Both the position numbers and the translations under genes were made by a program. Positions 1-8,780 of a DNA stretch of 35,421 nt are shown piece by piece. Where the stretch lies: assembly GCA_947498705.1 (NCBI GenBank), contig CANMLW010000024.1, positions 1 to 35,421 on the forward strand. Reading direction: 5' to 3'. The first letter of the stretch is position 1; each line of letters begins with the position of its first letter. The notes under the pieces were generated by a model. It was given only the letters and a program-made list of their open reading frames with translations, was not told the DNA's origin and searched no databases. The stretch comes from an uncultured Aquimarina sp. (GTDB taxonomy: Bacteria; Bacteroidota; Bacteroidia; Flavobacteriales; Flavobacteriaceae).

Positions 1-2
1 TG

Positions 3-32
3 CAAACCTACAACCTTTTTTTATTCTGACAA
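3..32 (-). promoter_or_regulatory. Leftward promoter, proximal copy (-33/-7)
   Basis: Read on the minus strand, TTG at 32-30 is followed after 19 nt by TAGGTTTG at 10-3, a full match to the Bacteroidota consensus TTG / TAnnTTTG. It is the second of two promoters in tandem, both with 19-nt spacing, pointing out of the left edge. The served gene lies outside the window. Confidence 0.6.
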
Positions 33-117
33 GACTTTTTTTAAAAAAATAATTAAAAAATAAATCTCAAAATTAATACCTCAATGAACAACAAAACTTA
101 TAGCCGTTTTGCGGGTG

Positions 118-147
118 CAAACATAAAACCTTTTCTTAAATCGGCAA
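118..147 (-). promoter_or_regulatory. Leftward promoter, distal copy (-33/-7)
   Basis: On the minus strand TTG (147-145), 19 nt, then TATGTTTG (125-118) followed by GCACCCGC. The promoter of the tRNA-Arg gene in this same window has nearly the same -7 box and following bases (TATATTTG then CACCGC). A GC-rich stretch at the start site after a perfect -7 box is usual for stable-RNA promoters, so the downstream unit is probably an rRNA or tRNA operon. That last step is inference. Confidence 0.65.
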
Positions 148-395
148 GGGCTTTTTTAAATTATTTATCAATAAATCCTCTAAGAAAACAGGAAATACTT
201 GATTTTAAAAAAGATAGAACACGAAGATAATGAATTTTCTGAAATTAAGAATAAATTTCTTTTACTTTTTTAATACAAAAAGACCTCTCCTACTTATCAA
301 AACTAACACCTTTATACTATTATCAAGGAAAAAGAATTGACACCATCTAAAAAATACAACAACTATACTATAGTAAAATCATAAACTCTAAACGG

Positions 396-1097
396 TCACT
401 TTTTTTTCACAGATGTTGTTTTAGTATCATCTGTCCATTTATTTCGCAAATCATAAAAACTAAAACTTAATGCTGTTTTTTGTTCTTGTAATATATTAGA
501 TTGAAAACTACGCTGTAAAATATCTTCTATCCAATAGTCTTCTTCTATATTAATAGGATCGTATTTTTCTTTTAAGGAGATATTAAAAAGTCTTGCAGTA
601 TTATTATACCAAAATGCTCTCCATCCACTTCTATATTCTTTTACCAACTCGAACATCGTCTTACCTGTTTGTCTATAAATCAACTTAACTAATATCTGAC
701 CTTCTGTACGGGTAAGTTTTTTTAATTCTTTGGTAAACTCTTCTTCCATGTATTTCTGAAGTATTTTAATATAGCGTTTACGCTTACGTTTAGATTCGAT
801 TGTAACCAATCGTTCATTAAGGGTGGTGAGTCTATCTGCAGCTAGTTTGGCATAAGGATACACTTTTCTTGTTTTTCGCCTAAGAATTAGATACTTTCTT
901 CTTGCAAGTTTATCTTTAAAACTTAATTTTCCTAAAATAACTACTTCATCAAGATCAATTGCCTCATGCGGAATTGTATCTCCTTCTACAATATAATACT
1001 GAACATACCCTGTAGTATCCAATACTTTATTATTATCTTCTTGGGCAGATACTAGCGTGCTTAGTAATATTAATATAAACGATATATGTTTTAACAT
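396..1097 (-). CDS. DUF4294 family secreted protein
   Basis: A 233-residue protein with a cleavable signal peptide (residues 1-18, ending LVSAQ) followed by a short acidic linker. A highly basic, probably helical domain spans about residues 50-180 (KDKLARRKYLILRRKTRK; YAKLAADRL; KRKRKRYIKILQKYMEEEF; EGQILVKLIYRQTGKT). This pattern is characteristic of DUF4294, a Bacteroidota family of unknown function. It is divergent from the M42 peptidase at 1350; I recall this pair as neighbours in other Flavobacteriia, which suggests linkage but not a function. A partial -7 box (TAATTTTG, minus strand 1134-1127) lies upstream without a matching TTG. The family call is from recognition of the sequence; the cellular role is unknown. 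Confidence 0.8.
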   Translation of the reverse strand: MLKHISFILILLSTLVSAQEDNNKVLDTTGYVQYYIVEGDTIPHEAIDLDEVVILGKLSFKDKLARRKYLILRRKTRKVYPYAKLAADRLTTLNERLVTIESKRKRKRYIKILQKYMEEEFTKELKKLTRTEGQILVKLIYRQTGKTMFELVKEYRSGWRAFWYNNTARLFNISLKEKYDPINIEEDYWIEDILQRSFQSNILQEQKTALSFSFYDLRNKWTDDTKTTSVKKK

Positions 1098-1349
1098 AAA
1101 AAATATAAGTCAAATTAAATCTATCCCAAAATTAACAATTAACCATTTGTAAACTGTAAAATCTATGTGAATATTGCTATTTTCGCATTAAATATTCTAT
1201 AAAATAGACTTATATGAATATTTAATTAATTTTTATTTTAAAAGTTCGAAAGCAACGTTTTTTACATAGTATCAAAAACAAGCGTCACCAACAGACGCAT
1301 TGCTACATTACTTTTCAACACAAAGTTTCATTAATAAAACAATTATTCG

Positions 1350-2438
1350 ATGGCAAAAAAGAGCATTCTAAATAAACAATCGTTAACTTTTCTTGAAAAA
1401 TATCTAAATAATGCTGCCCCTACCGGTTATGAATGGGAAGGGCAAAAAATCTGGATGGATTATTTAAAACCTTATGTAGATGAGTTTATCACAGATACCT
1501 ACGGAACTGCAGTTGGAGTTATCAATCCAAAAGCAAAGTACAAAGTCGTTATCGAAGGTCATGCAGATGAAATCTCATGGTATGTAAATTATATTACTGA
1601 TAACGGACTTATCTATGTAATTAGAAACGGCGGTAGTGATCACCAAATTGCCACTTCTAAACGTGTAAATATTCATACTAAAAAAGGGATTGTTAAGGGA
1701 GTTTTTGGTTGGCCCGCAATACACACGAGAAACAGAGCAAAAGAAGAGGCACCTAAACTAGACAATATATGTATAGATGTAGGGTGTACTACAAAAGAAG
1801 AAGTTCTAGAGCTTGGAGTTCATGTTGGGTGTGTTATTACTTATCCAGATGAGTTTTTTATACTTAATAATGACAAGTTTGTTTGCCGTGCTCTGGACAA
1901 TCGAATGGGTGGATTTATGATTGCTGAAGTAGCTCGTTTACTTAAAGAAAATAAAAAAGAGCTTCCGTTTGGGTTATATATTACCAATTCTGTACAAGAA
2001 GAAATCGGTCTTAGAGGAGCAGAAATGATCACCCAAACCATTAAACCAGACGTGGCAATTGTTACTGATGTTTGTCATGATACAACAACCCCAATGATCG
2101 AAAAGAAAACACAAGGGGAAACTAAAATTGGTGATGGACCGGTTATCTCATATGCACCAGCTGTACAAAATAAACTTAGAGAGTTACTAATTGATACCGC
2201 AGAAGACAAAGAGATTCCATTTCAGCGTATGGCATCAAGTAGAATGACAGGAACTGATACAGATGCATTTGCTTATAGTAATGGAGGAGTTGCTTCTGCT
2301 TTGATTTCTTTACCTCTACGATATATGCATACAACGGTAGAAATGGTTCATAGAGATGATGTTGAAAATGTAATCAAGCTTATCTACGAAAGCATTTTGA
2401 ACATTAAGGATGGAGACACTTTTAGCTATTTCGATTAA
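1350..2438 (+). CDS. M42 family metallopeptidase (aminopeptidase/glutamyl aminopeptidase-like)
   Basis: This 362-residue protein is a cytoplasmic dinuclear metalloaminopeptidase of the M42 (TET/PepA) family, which trims peptides released by other proteases. Expected metal and catalytic residues are in order: H71 and D73 in GHADE, D183 in ALDNRMGG, the E217-E218 pair in VQEEIGLRGA, D240 in VTDVCHD, and H327 near the C-terminus in RYMHTTVEM. Length is normal for the family and there is no signal peptide. The ATG at 1350 is the natural start, preceded by an AT-rich leader of about 250 nt with no clear promoter. It ends just before a bidirectional hairpin shared with acs. Substrate preference cannot be read from the sequence. 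Confidence 0.93.
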   Translation: MAKKSILNKQSLTFLEKYLNNAAPTGYEWEGQKIWMDYLKPYVDEFITDTYGTAVGVINPKAKYKVVIEGHADEISWYVNYITDNGLIYVIRNGGSDHQIATSKRVNIHTKKGIVKGVFGWPAIHTRNRAKEEAPKLDNICIDVGCTTKEEVLELGVHVGCVITYPDEFFILNNDKFVCRALDNRMGGFMIAEVARLLKENKKELPFGLYITNSVQEEIGLRGAEMITQTIKPDVAIVTDVCHDTTTPMIEKKTQGETKIGDGPVISYAPAVQNKLRELLIDTAEDKEIPFQRMASSRMTGTDTDAFAYSNGGVASALISLPLRYMHTTVEMVHRDDVENVIKLIYESILNIKDGDTFSYFD

Positions 2439-2461
2439 TTTAAAACATTGATAAATAAATA

Positions 2462-2493
2462 AAAAGCCCTCGTTTATAGTAACGAGGGCTTTT
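2462..2493. terminator. Bidirectional terminator between M42 peptidase and acs
   Basis: A perfect 13-bp stem (2462-2474 with 2481-2493) closes a 6-nt loop, with a GC core CCCTCG/CGAGGG and A/T tracts on both sides. It sits between two convergent genes and can serve both. Confidence 0.9.
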
Positions 2494-2506
2494 GTTTTTT
2501 ACATAC

Positions 2507-4459
2507 TTATAATGCATTTTCCATAATCTCTTCTACCACTTCTGGATTTAAAAGAGTAGAAGTATCTCCTAAATTAGAAGTATCGCTTGATGCTATTTTT
2601 CGTAAGATTCTTCTCATTATCTTACCACTTCTTGTTTTAGGCAACCCGTTTACAAACTGAACTTTATCTGGTTTTGCAATCGGTCCAATGGTATTTGAAA
2701 CTTGGTTTCTGATTTCTGAAATAAGAGAATCATCTCCTGTTTGTCCTTCATACAAGGTTACATATGCATACAATGCGGTTCCTTTTATATCATGTGGAAA
2801 TCCAACAATAGCAGATTCTGCCACTGCCAAATGCTCATTAATAGCATTTTCTATAGGAGCTGTACCCAAATTATGCCCAGATACAATCACTACATCATCT
2901 ACTCTACCCGTAATCCTGAAATTTCCAGTAGCATCTCTATATGCTCCGTCACCTGTAAAGTACATATTCTGATAAGTAGAGAAATACACCTCTTTGTATC
3001 GTTGGTGATTTCCATAAATAGTCCTTGCCATCGAAGGCCAGGGAAATTTAATCGCCAGGCGCCCTTCTGATTTTTCTGACTTAAATTCTATCTCATTTCC
3101 TTCTTCATCCATCAAAACCGGTTGAATCCCAGGTAATGGCAAGGTTGCAAAGGTTGGGCGTGTTGGTGTGATTCCGGCCAAAGGAGAAATCATGATCCCT
3201 CCTGTTTCTGTTTGCCACCAAGTATCTACAATAGGAGCATTTCCTTTTCCTATATTGTCATTATACCAATGCCAAGCTTCTTCGTTTATAGGTTCTCCTA
3301 CCGATCCTAATACTTTAAGCGATGACAAATCATGTTGATTTACTAATTCTATGGGTTGTTTGGCCAATGCTCTAATAGCGGTTGGAGCCGTATAAAAATG
3401 AGTAACATTCAGCTTATCACAAATTTCCCAGAAACGTCCATAATCAGGATAACTGGGTACTCCTTCGAACATCACTGTCGTAGCTCCTGTTGCCAGGGGA
3501 CCATAAATAATATACGAATGTCCTGTAATCCAGCCTATATCTGCTGTACACCAATATACATCACCGTTATTTCCTCCTTGAGACTTGTTTCCGGAAGCCG
3601 CTATGTGATCACATTGAAACACATTTGCAAAAGTATAGGCGGTATATACCATATACCCTCCTGTTGTATGCACCATTCCTTTGGGCTTTCCTGTAGAACC
3701 AGATGTATATAAAATAAACAACATATCTTCTGCATCCATAACTTCTGCAGGACATTCTTTGCTCACTTTTTGCAATTCATCAAACCAAAACTTATCTCTT
3801 CCCTCTTGCATTGGTGTCGGCTCTACCGTTCTTCTATATACGATTACGGTTTCTATAGATGGAGTCTGCTTCAATGCTTCATCACACATTTCTTTTAGTT
3901 TTACTGGCTTTGCTCCTCTATAGACTTCATTAGCCGTAATAAGCATTTTACATTGCGAATCATTAATTCTACTAGCAATTGCTGTACTTGAGAATCCTGC
4001 AAATACAATAGAATGCACTGCTCCTATACGAGCACAGGCCAACATGGCAATTGCAAGCTCTGGAATCATAGGCATGTATAAACACACTCTATCTCCTTTT
4101 TTGATTCCATTATTCTTTAAGACATTAGCAAAGTGACATACTTTAACATAAAGTTGTCTATAGGTGATATGTCTCGATTCTTCATCTGGATCGTTAGGCT
4201 CCCATATGATTGCGGTTTTATTTCCAAGTTTTTCAAGATGACGGTCCAGGCAATTTTCGGTAATATTCAATTTACCCCCTTCAAACCATTTTATTTCAGG
4301 TTTTGAAAAATCCCAATCTAATGTTTTATCCCATCTTTTATGCCAGTAGAATTTTTCTGCTACTGTATCCCAAAATGCTTCAGGGTTTGTTACACTTTCC
4401 TGATAAGCTTCTTTATATTCTGCAAAAGAACGAAGTTGAAGCGTGTCTCTTATTTCCAT
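2507..4459 (-). CDS. acs: Acetyl-coenzyme A synthetase (AMP-forming)
   Basis: Converts acetate, ATP and CoA to acetyl-CoA, AMP and pyrophosphate, allowing growth on acetate. The 650-residue length is standard. Visible signatures are the N-terminal FWDTVAEKFYWHKRWD, the ATP-binding loop YTSGSTGKPKGM near residues 250-263, the WWQTETGG motif near 413-420, the hinge region TGDGAYRD, and the C-terminal PKTRSGKIMRRILR with K613, the lysine equivalent to the one acetylated in Salmonella Acs. It lies 151 nt downstream of the symporter gene on the same strand, so it is probably co-expressed for acetate uptake and activation, though the gap could hold its own promoter. No clear TAnnTTTG box was found in the gap. 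Confidence 0.97.
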   Translation of the reverse strand: MEIRDTLQLRSFAEYKEAYQESVTNPEAFWDTVAEKFYWHKRWDKTLDWDFSKPEIKWFEGGKLNITENCLDRHLEKLGNKTAIIWEPNDPDEESRHITYRQLYVKVCHFANVLKNNGIKKGDRVCLYMPMIPELAIAMLACARIGAVHSIVFAGFSSTAIASRINDSQCKMLITANEVYRGAKPVKLKEMCDEALKQTPSIETVIVYRRTVEPTPMQEGRDKFWFDELQKVSKECPAEVMDAEDMLFILYTSGSTGKPKGMVHTTGGYMVYTAYTFANVFQCDHIAASGNKSQGGNNGDVYWCTADIGWITGHSYIIYGPLATGATTVMFEGVPSYPDYGRFWEICDKLNVTHFYTAPTAIRALAKQPIELVNQHDLSSLKVLGSVGEPINEEAWHWYNDNIGKGNAPIVDTWWQTETGGIMISPLAGITPTRPTFATLPLPGIQPVLMDEEGNEIEFKSEKSEGRLAIKFPWPSMARTIYGNHQRYKEVYFSTYQNMYFTGDGAYRDATGNFRITGRVDDVVIVSGHNLGTAPIENAINEHLAVAESAIVGFPHDIKGTALYAYVTLYEGQTGDDSLISEIRNQVSNTIGPIAKPDKVQFVNGLPKTRSGKIMRRILRKIASSDTSNLGDTSTLLNPEVVEEIMENAL

Positions 4460-4610
4460 GATTCGTGATTAATTTAGATGATGTTAATTTCAAATAAAAT
4501 AGTCTAATGTCAAAAAAAAATCGACCATTAACTTTTAATTTAAAACCAACAACATATATTTTCAATTGACATTCGTATCTACGTTATTCTATTTGTACAT
4601 TTTTATTCAT

Positions 4611-6401
4611 TTAATGGCTAGAAGATGCTCCTGCATTATTTGGTATCCTAATTTGCTCTACTATATCTTGTACATCTCTTGGTGGAGGTGAGGTAAAATA
4701 GCAGGTTACTAGTGATACTATAAAATTAATGACCATTGCAACGGCTCCAAAACCTTCTGGAGAAACCCCAAACCACCATTCATCAGGAGATGGAAGCACC
4801 TCATCAAACCACCCGAGTTTATATTTTACCATATATAATAGCATACAAACGATACCTACTAGCGTTCCGGCAATAGCTCCTTCTTTATTCATTCTCTTGT
4901 AAAAAATCCCCAGTACAATTGCAGGAAAAAAGGAGGCAGCTGCCAAACCAAATGCCAATGCCACTACAGCAGCTACAAAACCAGGAGGGTTAATCCCAAA
5001 ATACCCTGCTACACAAACGGCAGCAACTGCAGATAATCTTGCTGCAATTAATTCTCCTCTTTCTGAAATATCTGGCTTAATCATTTTTTTAATCAAATCA
5101 TGAGATACCGAAGAAGATATTACTAATAACAAACCCGCAGCAGTTGACAGTGCTGCTGCCAATCCGCCTGCTGCAACCAAAGCAATTACCCAATTAGGAA
5201 GATTCGCTATTTCTGGATTGGCCAATACCATAATGTCTCTATCTACAAACAACTCATTTTTGGTTGCTACGTTAACATTGGTAATCCTTCGCTCTCCATG
5301 CTGTCCACGTTGATCTCCATCGAATATAGGTTTATTTTTATTTCCTTCTACTGCATGCCCATTGGCATATTGCACTTTACCATCTTTATTTTTATCTATC
5401 CATCCTAGTAACCCGGTATCTTCCCAGTTTTTAAACCAAGTAGGTAGTTCCTGATATTTTTTATGCTGAACGGACTCTATCAAATTTGTTTTTGCAAACA
5501 CGGCCACCGCCGGAGCGGTTGTATAAAGTATGGCTATTAATAATAATGCATATCCCGCAGATTTGCGAGCATCTTTTACTCTTTTTACAGTAAAAAACCG
5601 AACAATAACATGGGGTAATCCTGCCGTGCCCACCATTAATGCCAATGTAATTGCAAACACATCTAACACCGATTTGGAGCCATCTGTATATGCAGAAAAT
5701 CCTAAATCGGTACTTAAACCATCCAATTTATCCAAAAGGTAGGTTCCTGATCCATCTGCTACGGTATCACCAAAACCTAATTGAGGAATTGGATTACCTG
5801 TCATTTGTATTGAAATAAAAATCGCGGGTACCATAAAAGCAAAAATCAGCACACAATATTGTGCTACCTGCGTATAGGTTATTCCTTTCATTCCTCCTAA
5901 TACCGCATAAAAAAGAACAATGACCATACCTATGATCACACCTGTATTAATTTCTACCTCGAGAAATCTAGAAAACACTATTCCTACACCTCTCATTTGC
6001 CCTGCAACATAGGTAAAAGATACCAGAAGCGCACAAAAAACGGCTACCGATCTTGCTGTTTTCGAATAATACCGATCTCCTATAAAATCTGGAACTGTAA
6101 ATTTTCCAAATTTTCTTAGATAGGGAGCCAAAAGAAGAGCTAGTAATACATAACCGCCGGTCCAGCCCATAAGATAAACAGCACCATCATACCCTGCAAA
6201 AGCAATAATTCCTGCCATGGATATAAATGAAGCAGCACTCATCCAATCTGCCGCAGTCGCCATTCCATTAGCTAATGGAGACACCCCTCCTCCTGCAACA
6301 TAAAAATCTTTTGTTGACCCTGCTCTAGACCAAATTGCTATTCCTATATATAAAGCAAATGTAATCCCTACCAAAATATATGTCCAAACTTGTACTGTCA
6401 T
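4611..6401 (-). CDS. Sodium:solute symporter, VC_2705/ActP-like large subunit
   Basis: A 596-residue polytopic member of the SSS family, with the start TWSR/SKDFYVAGGGVSPLANGMATAADWMSAASFIS typical of acetate and related carboxylate symporters. Pairing with a DUF4212 small subunit places it in the VC_2705 subfamily rather than with E. coli ActP, whose partner is DUF485. A large hydrophilic insertion (about residues 300-395) separates membrane segments and contains an EF-hand-like run DKNKDGKV near residue 335. Only one nucleotide separates it from the small-subunit stop, so the two are translationally linked. The downstream acs gene points to acetate as substrate, but pyruvate or lactate cannot be excluded. 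Confidence 0.88.
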   Translation of the reverse strand: MTVQVWTYILVGITFALYIGIAIWSRAGSTKDFYVAGGGVSPLANGMATAADWMSAASFISMAGIIAFAGYDGAVYLMGWTGGYVLLALLLAPYLRKFGKFTVPDFIGDRYYSKTARSVAVFCALLVSFTYVAGQMRGVGIVFSRFLEVEINTGVIIGMVIVLFYAVLGGMKGITYTQVAQYCVLIFAFMVPAIFISIQMTGNPIPQLGFGDTVADGSGTYLLDKLDGLSTDLGFSAYTDGSKSVLDVFAITLALMVGTAGLPHVIVRFFTVKRVKDARKSAGYALLLIAILYTTAPAVAVFAKTNLIESVQHKKYQELPTWFKNWEDTGLLGWIDKNKDGKVQYANGHAVEGNKNKPIFDGDQRGQHGERRITNVNVATKNELFVDRDIMVLANPEIANLPNWVIALVAAGGLAAALSTAAGLLLVISSSVSHDLIKKMIKPDISERGELIAARLSAVAAVCVAGYFGINPPGFVAAVVALAFGLAAASFFPAIVLGIFYKRMNKEGAIAGTLVGIVCMLLYMVKYKLGWFDEVLPSPDEWWFGVSPEGFGAVAMVINFIVSLVTCYFTSPPPRDVQDIVEQIRIPNNAGASSSH

Positions 6402-6402
6402 C

Positions 6403-6693
6403 TTAATTCGATTTATCGTTTAAGTTGCTATCATCTTTATCATATCCATATTTTTTATCTAGTTTATTCATTAATCTGACATAGATAAATATCAAAATCA
6501 CAAAAACATAGATAGCTCCTTGTTGTGCAAACCAAAACCCTAGTCTAAATCCTCCCACCTTAATTTCATTGAGCGCTTCTTTAAACAAAATTCCTGCTCC
6601 ATAAGAAACAATAAACCAAACAGAGAGAAGAATAAGTAAATATTTCACATTCTCCTTCCAATACGCCCTAGCGTTAGCATTATTTGAAGACAT
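6403..6693 (-). CDS. DUF4212 symporter small subunit
   Basis: A 96-residue protein with two transmembrane helices (about residues 14-33 and 50-72) joined by a loop containing KVGGFRLGFWFAQQGA, the most conserved part of DUF4212. This family accompanies VC_2705-type sodium:solute symporters, as here. It is the first gene of the minus-strand set small subunit, symporter, acs. The short charged tail (KKYGYDKDDSNLND) is cytoplasmic by the positive-inside pattern. Its molecular role is presumed to be stabilising the large subunit; that is inference. Confidence 0.88.
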   Translation of the reverse strand: MSSNNANARAYWKENVKYLLILLSVWFIVSYGAGILFKEALNEIKVGGFRLGFWFAQQGAIYVFVILIFIYVRLMNKLDKKYGYDKDDSNLNDKSN

Positions 6694-6829
6694 ACATTAT
6701 TTTTTAGTCAATTAAAGATTGAACTTTATAATTTCAATTTAAGCCAATGAAGTTAATCAATATTTATTATTTTGTGATTGAATCTTCTTTTTAATTAATT
6801 TCACTTTTTATAAGACTCTGTAATACAAG

Positions 6830-7387
6830 ATGACAGATGAATACATTGATATATTAGATAAACACGGAAAACCAACCGGAATAGTACGATTAAAATCTGA
6901 AGCACATCGTTTGGGCCTATATCATGCAAGCGTACACATATGGTTTTTTAAATCATCTGGAGAGTTATTATTACAAAAAAGAGCTTATGATAAAGACACC
7001 TACCCAGGTTTATGGGATGTTTCTGTCGCAGGACATATAGGGACCGAAGAATCTGTTGTAAATGCCGCGATTAGAGAAATTAAAGAAGAAATAGGAATAG
7101 CTATTGAAATCGCTAATCTAGAACATATTGGTCTTTGGCTGTCTCAAAAAACACCTGTTCCTTATTTATTTGACAATGAGTTTCAACACATCTTTCTTGT
7201 ACGATCTAATATTGACTTAGAGGATATATCTCTTCAAGAAGAAGAGGTATGTGAAATTAAGTTCATTGACATCAAGAAACTACAAATGCATCTTAAAGAT
7301 CCCATTTATTCTAAAGAATATGTACCTCATGGGGTCGAGTATTTTTCATTTATTTTAGAAAGTGTTTTGAATCGATTAGCACAATAG
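6830..7387 (+). CDS. Nudix hydrolase (IPP isomerase-like subgroup)
   Basis: A 185-residue cytoplasmic protein. A full Nudix box (G-x5-E-x7-REIKEEIG-I) covers residues 68-90, with the magnesium-binding glutamates E83, E86 and E87. The N-terminus (EYIDILDKHGKPTGIVRLKSEAH) and the strand ending WDVSVAGHIG resemble the group annotated as isopentenyl-diphosphate isomerase-like or YfcD-like Nudix proteins. Such proteins hydrolyse nucleoside diphosphate derivatives. The real substrate is not deducible, and I do not call it an isomerase because the defining Cys and Glu residues of type 1 IDI are not evident. It is divergent from the DUF4212 gene, with a shared 136-bp intergenic region. Confidence 0.88.
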   Translation: MTDEYIDILDKHGKPTGIVRLKSEAHRLGLYHASVHIWFFKSSGELLLQKRAYDKDTYPGLWDVSVAGHIGTEESVVNAAIREIKEEIGIAIEIANLEHIGLWLSQKTPVPYLFDNEFQHIFLVRSNIDLEDISLQEEEVCEIKFIDIKKLQMHLKDPIYSKEYVPHGVEYFSFILESVLNRLAQ

Positions 7388-7437
7388 TCCTATCACAACT
7401 AACTATTATGATTTTCATTCTCTACAAACAACTATAA

Positions 7438-7445
7438 TATATTTG
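7438..7445 (+). promoter_or_regulatory. -7 promoter element upstream of dps
   Basis: TATATTTG matches TAnnTTTG exactly and lies 33 nt before the Dps start codon. No TTG is present at the expected 19-21 nt upstream (TTTTC is there instead), so the promoter may need an activator or be weak. Confidence 0.45.
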
Positions 7446-7477
7446 TATTAAAAATAAAAATACCATAAACAAAAACT

Positions 7478-7930
7478 ATGATCGATTTAAATCAAAACAC
7501 CATAGAAGCGCTAAACATTGTACTATCAGACTATCATTTGTATTATCAAAAACTGCGTAATTTTCATTGGAATATTACTGGCCCGCATTTTTTTGAATTA
7601 CATACAAAATTCGAAGAACTTTATGAGGCTGCTAAATTAAAAATTGACGAAATTGCAGAGAGAATTTTAACCTTGAGAGGAAAACCTATTAGTAATTACA
7701 CGACTTATTTAATTACATCGACAATTAAAGAGTCAAATACTAATTTGAAGGATCATGAAATGGTTTCTGCGATTCTTAAGGACCATGAAATTTTATTAAA
7801 AGCTCTTAAAAAAGTGATACAAGTAGCAAGTGAGGTAGATGATGATGGCACTTTGGATATCATAGGAACTTATATTGGTGAATTAGAAAAAACAAGTTGG
7901 ATGCTCAATGCCTGGAATCAAAGAAAATAA
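7478..7930 (+). CDS. dps: Dps family DNA-binding ferritin-like protein
   Basis: A 150-residue four-helix protein of the Dps family, which forms dodecamers, oxidises iron with peroxide and protects DNA in starvation and oxidative stress. The inter-subunit ferroxidase residues are all recognisable: H30 in LRNFHWNITG, H42, E46, D57 and E61 (KLKIDEIAERI). Length is typical. The N-terminus is short and lacks the lysine-rich tail that gives E. coli Dps its DNA binding, so protection may be mainly through iron handling. The 3' end overlaps the next coding sequence by 23 nt, which implies co-transcription. Confidence 0.93.
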   Translation: MIDLNQNTIEALNIVLSDYHLYYQKLRNFHWNITGPHFFELHTKFEELYEAAKLKIDEIAERILTLRGKPISNYTTYLITSTIKESNTNLKDHEMVSAILKDHEILLKALKKVIQVASEVDDDGTLDIIGTYIGELEKTSWMLNAWNQRK

Positions 7931-8780
7931 AATAACGAATATCAGTTATATACTCTTTTTTTTAGTGATCATCGTAAGTTGCAAGAAATACGGTAATGAC
8001 AATTTAAAGGTTATTAATAAGCTAGCAAAATCGTTGGGTGAACTATCTGGTATTACCATATTATCTGATAGTTTACTCTATGGAATCAATGATTCGGGTA
8101 ACAAGAATGAAATTTTTATTTTAGATCAAAAAGGGAATATTTTAGATAAAAAACGTATTCCAAATTCTAAAAACATAGATTGGGAAGATATAACTTATGA
8201 TGCTTATAATAATTTGTATGTTGGTGATTTTGGAAACAATAAGAACGTACGAAAAGATTTAGCCATCTATAAAATTTCTGGTTTATTCGATTCAGAGTTA
8301 AACGTCTCGAAGATAACTTTCTACTTTGAAGATCAGAAAAAATTTCCTCCAAAGAAAAAACGATTACGTTTTGATGTAGAAGCAATGATACATCTAAAAG
8401 GATATTTATACTTGTTTACAAAAAACAGGGTAAAAAACGATGATATCCTTACCAATCTATATAGGGTACCTAGTACTTCTGGTAATCATGCTGCCCAATT
8501 TATCGGTAGTTTTAAAATTAATCATGATGCTACCGATTTTATAACGGGTGCAGCTATTAATCAAACTAAAGATAAAATTGTTCTTTTAGCTCATAGTAAG
8601 ATATGGTTGTTAAGTGATTTTAATAAAGATCATTTTTTTGATGGTACTGTTACAGTAATAGACTTAAAGCACTCTTCTCAAAAAGAAGGTATTTGTTTCA
8701 AAAACGATAGCACACTACTCATTGTTGATGAACGAAGAAAACACACAAAATCATATCTATATGAGTACAAGCTACAGTAA
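7908..8780 (+). CDS. Lipoprotein with probable beta-propeller fold
   Basis: A 290-residue exported protein. The N-terminus has a hydrophobic segment ending LVIIVSCKK, a lipobox with C25 as the lipidated residue. The mature part has repeated strand-turn units, for example GELSGIT, YGINDSGNKNEIFILD, DWEDITYDAYNNLYVGDFGNN, DVEAMIHLKGYLYLFTKN and KEGICFKNDSTLLIVDE. These are typical of SdiA-regulated or esterase-like (phytase-like) propellers in Bacteroidota. I do not recognise catalytic residues. The ATG at 7908 lies inside dps in another frame; later start codons would cut the signal peptide, so the 23-nt overlap appears real. Coupling to Dps suggests a shared stress regulon, but the function is unknown. 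Confidence 0.7.
   Translation: MPGIKENKITNISYILFFLVIIVSCKKYGNDNLKVINKLAKSLGELSGITILSDSLLYGINDSGNKNEIFILDQKGNILDKKRIPNSKNIDWEDITYDAYNNLYVGDFGNNKNVRKDLAIYKISGLFDSELNVSKITFYFEDQKKFPPKKKRLRFDVEAMIHLKGYLYLFTKNRVKNDDILTNLYRVPSTSGNHAAQFIGSFKINHDATDFITGAAINQTKDKIVLLAHSKIWLLSDFNKDHFFDGTVTVIDLKHSSQKEGICFKNDSTLLIVDERRKHTKSYLYEYKLQ

Larger units (their letters stand above)
1..395. other. Intergenic region at the left edge
   Basis: No convincing coding sequence was seen on either strand. The left 150 bases hold the two leftward promoters listed separately. The rest (about 150-395) is very AT-rich, and I see no clear hairpin terminator for the minus-strand gene that ends at 396. Confidence 0.6.

Noticed and set aside
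2688..3923. Reading frames on the plus strand inside acs
   Set aside because: They are antisense to strongly conserved acs codons, have no recognisable domains and no promoter, so they are chance frames.
6830..7387. Isopentenyl-diphosphate isomerase
   Set aside because: The Nudix box is canonical, but the catalytic Cys/Glu pattern of type 1 isomerases is not evident; a hydrolase call is safer.
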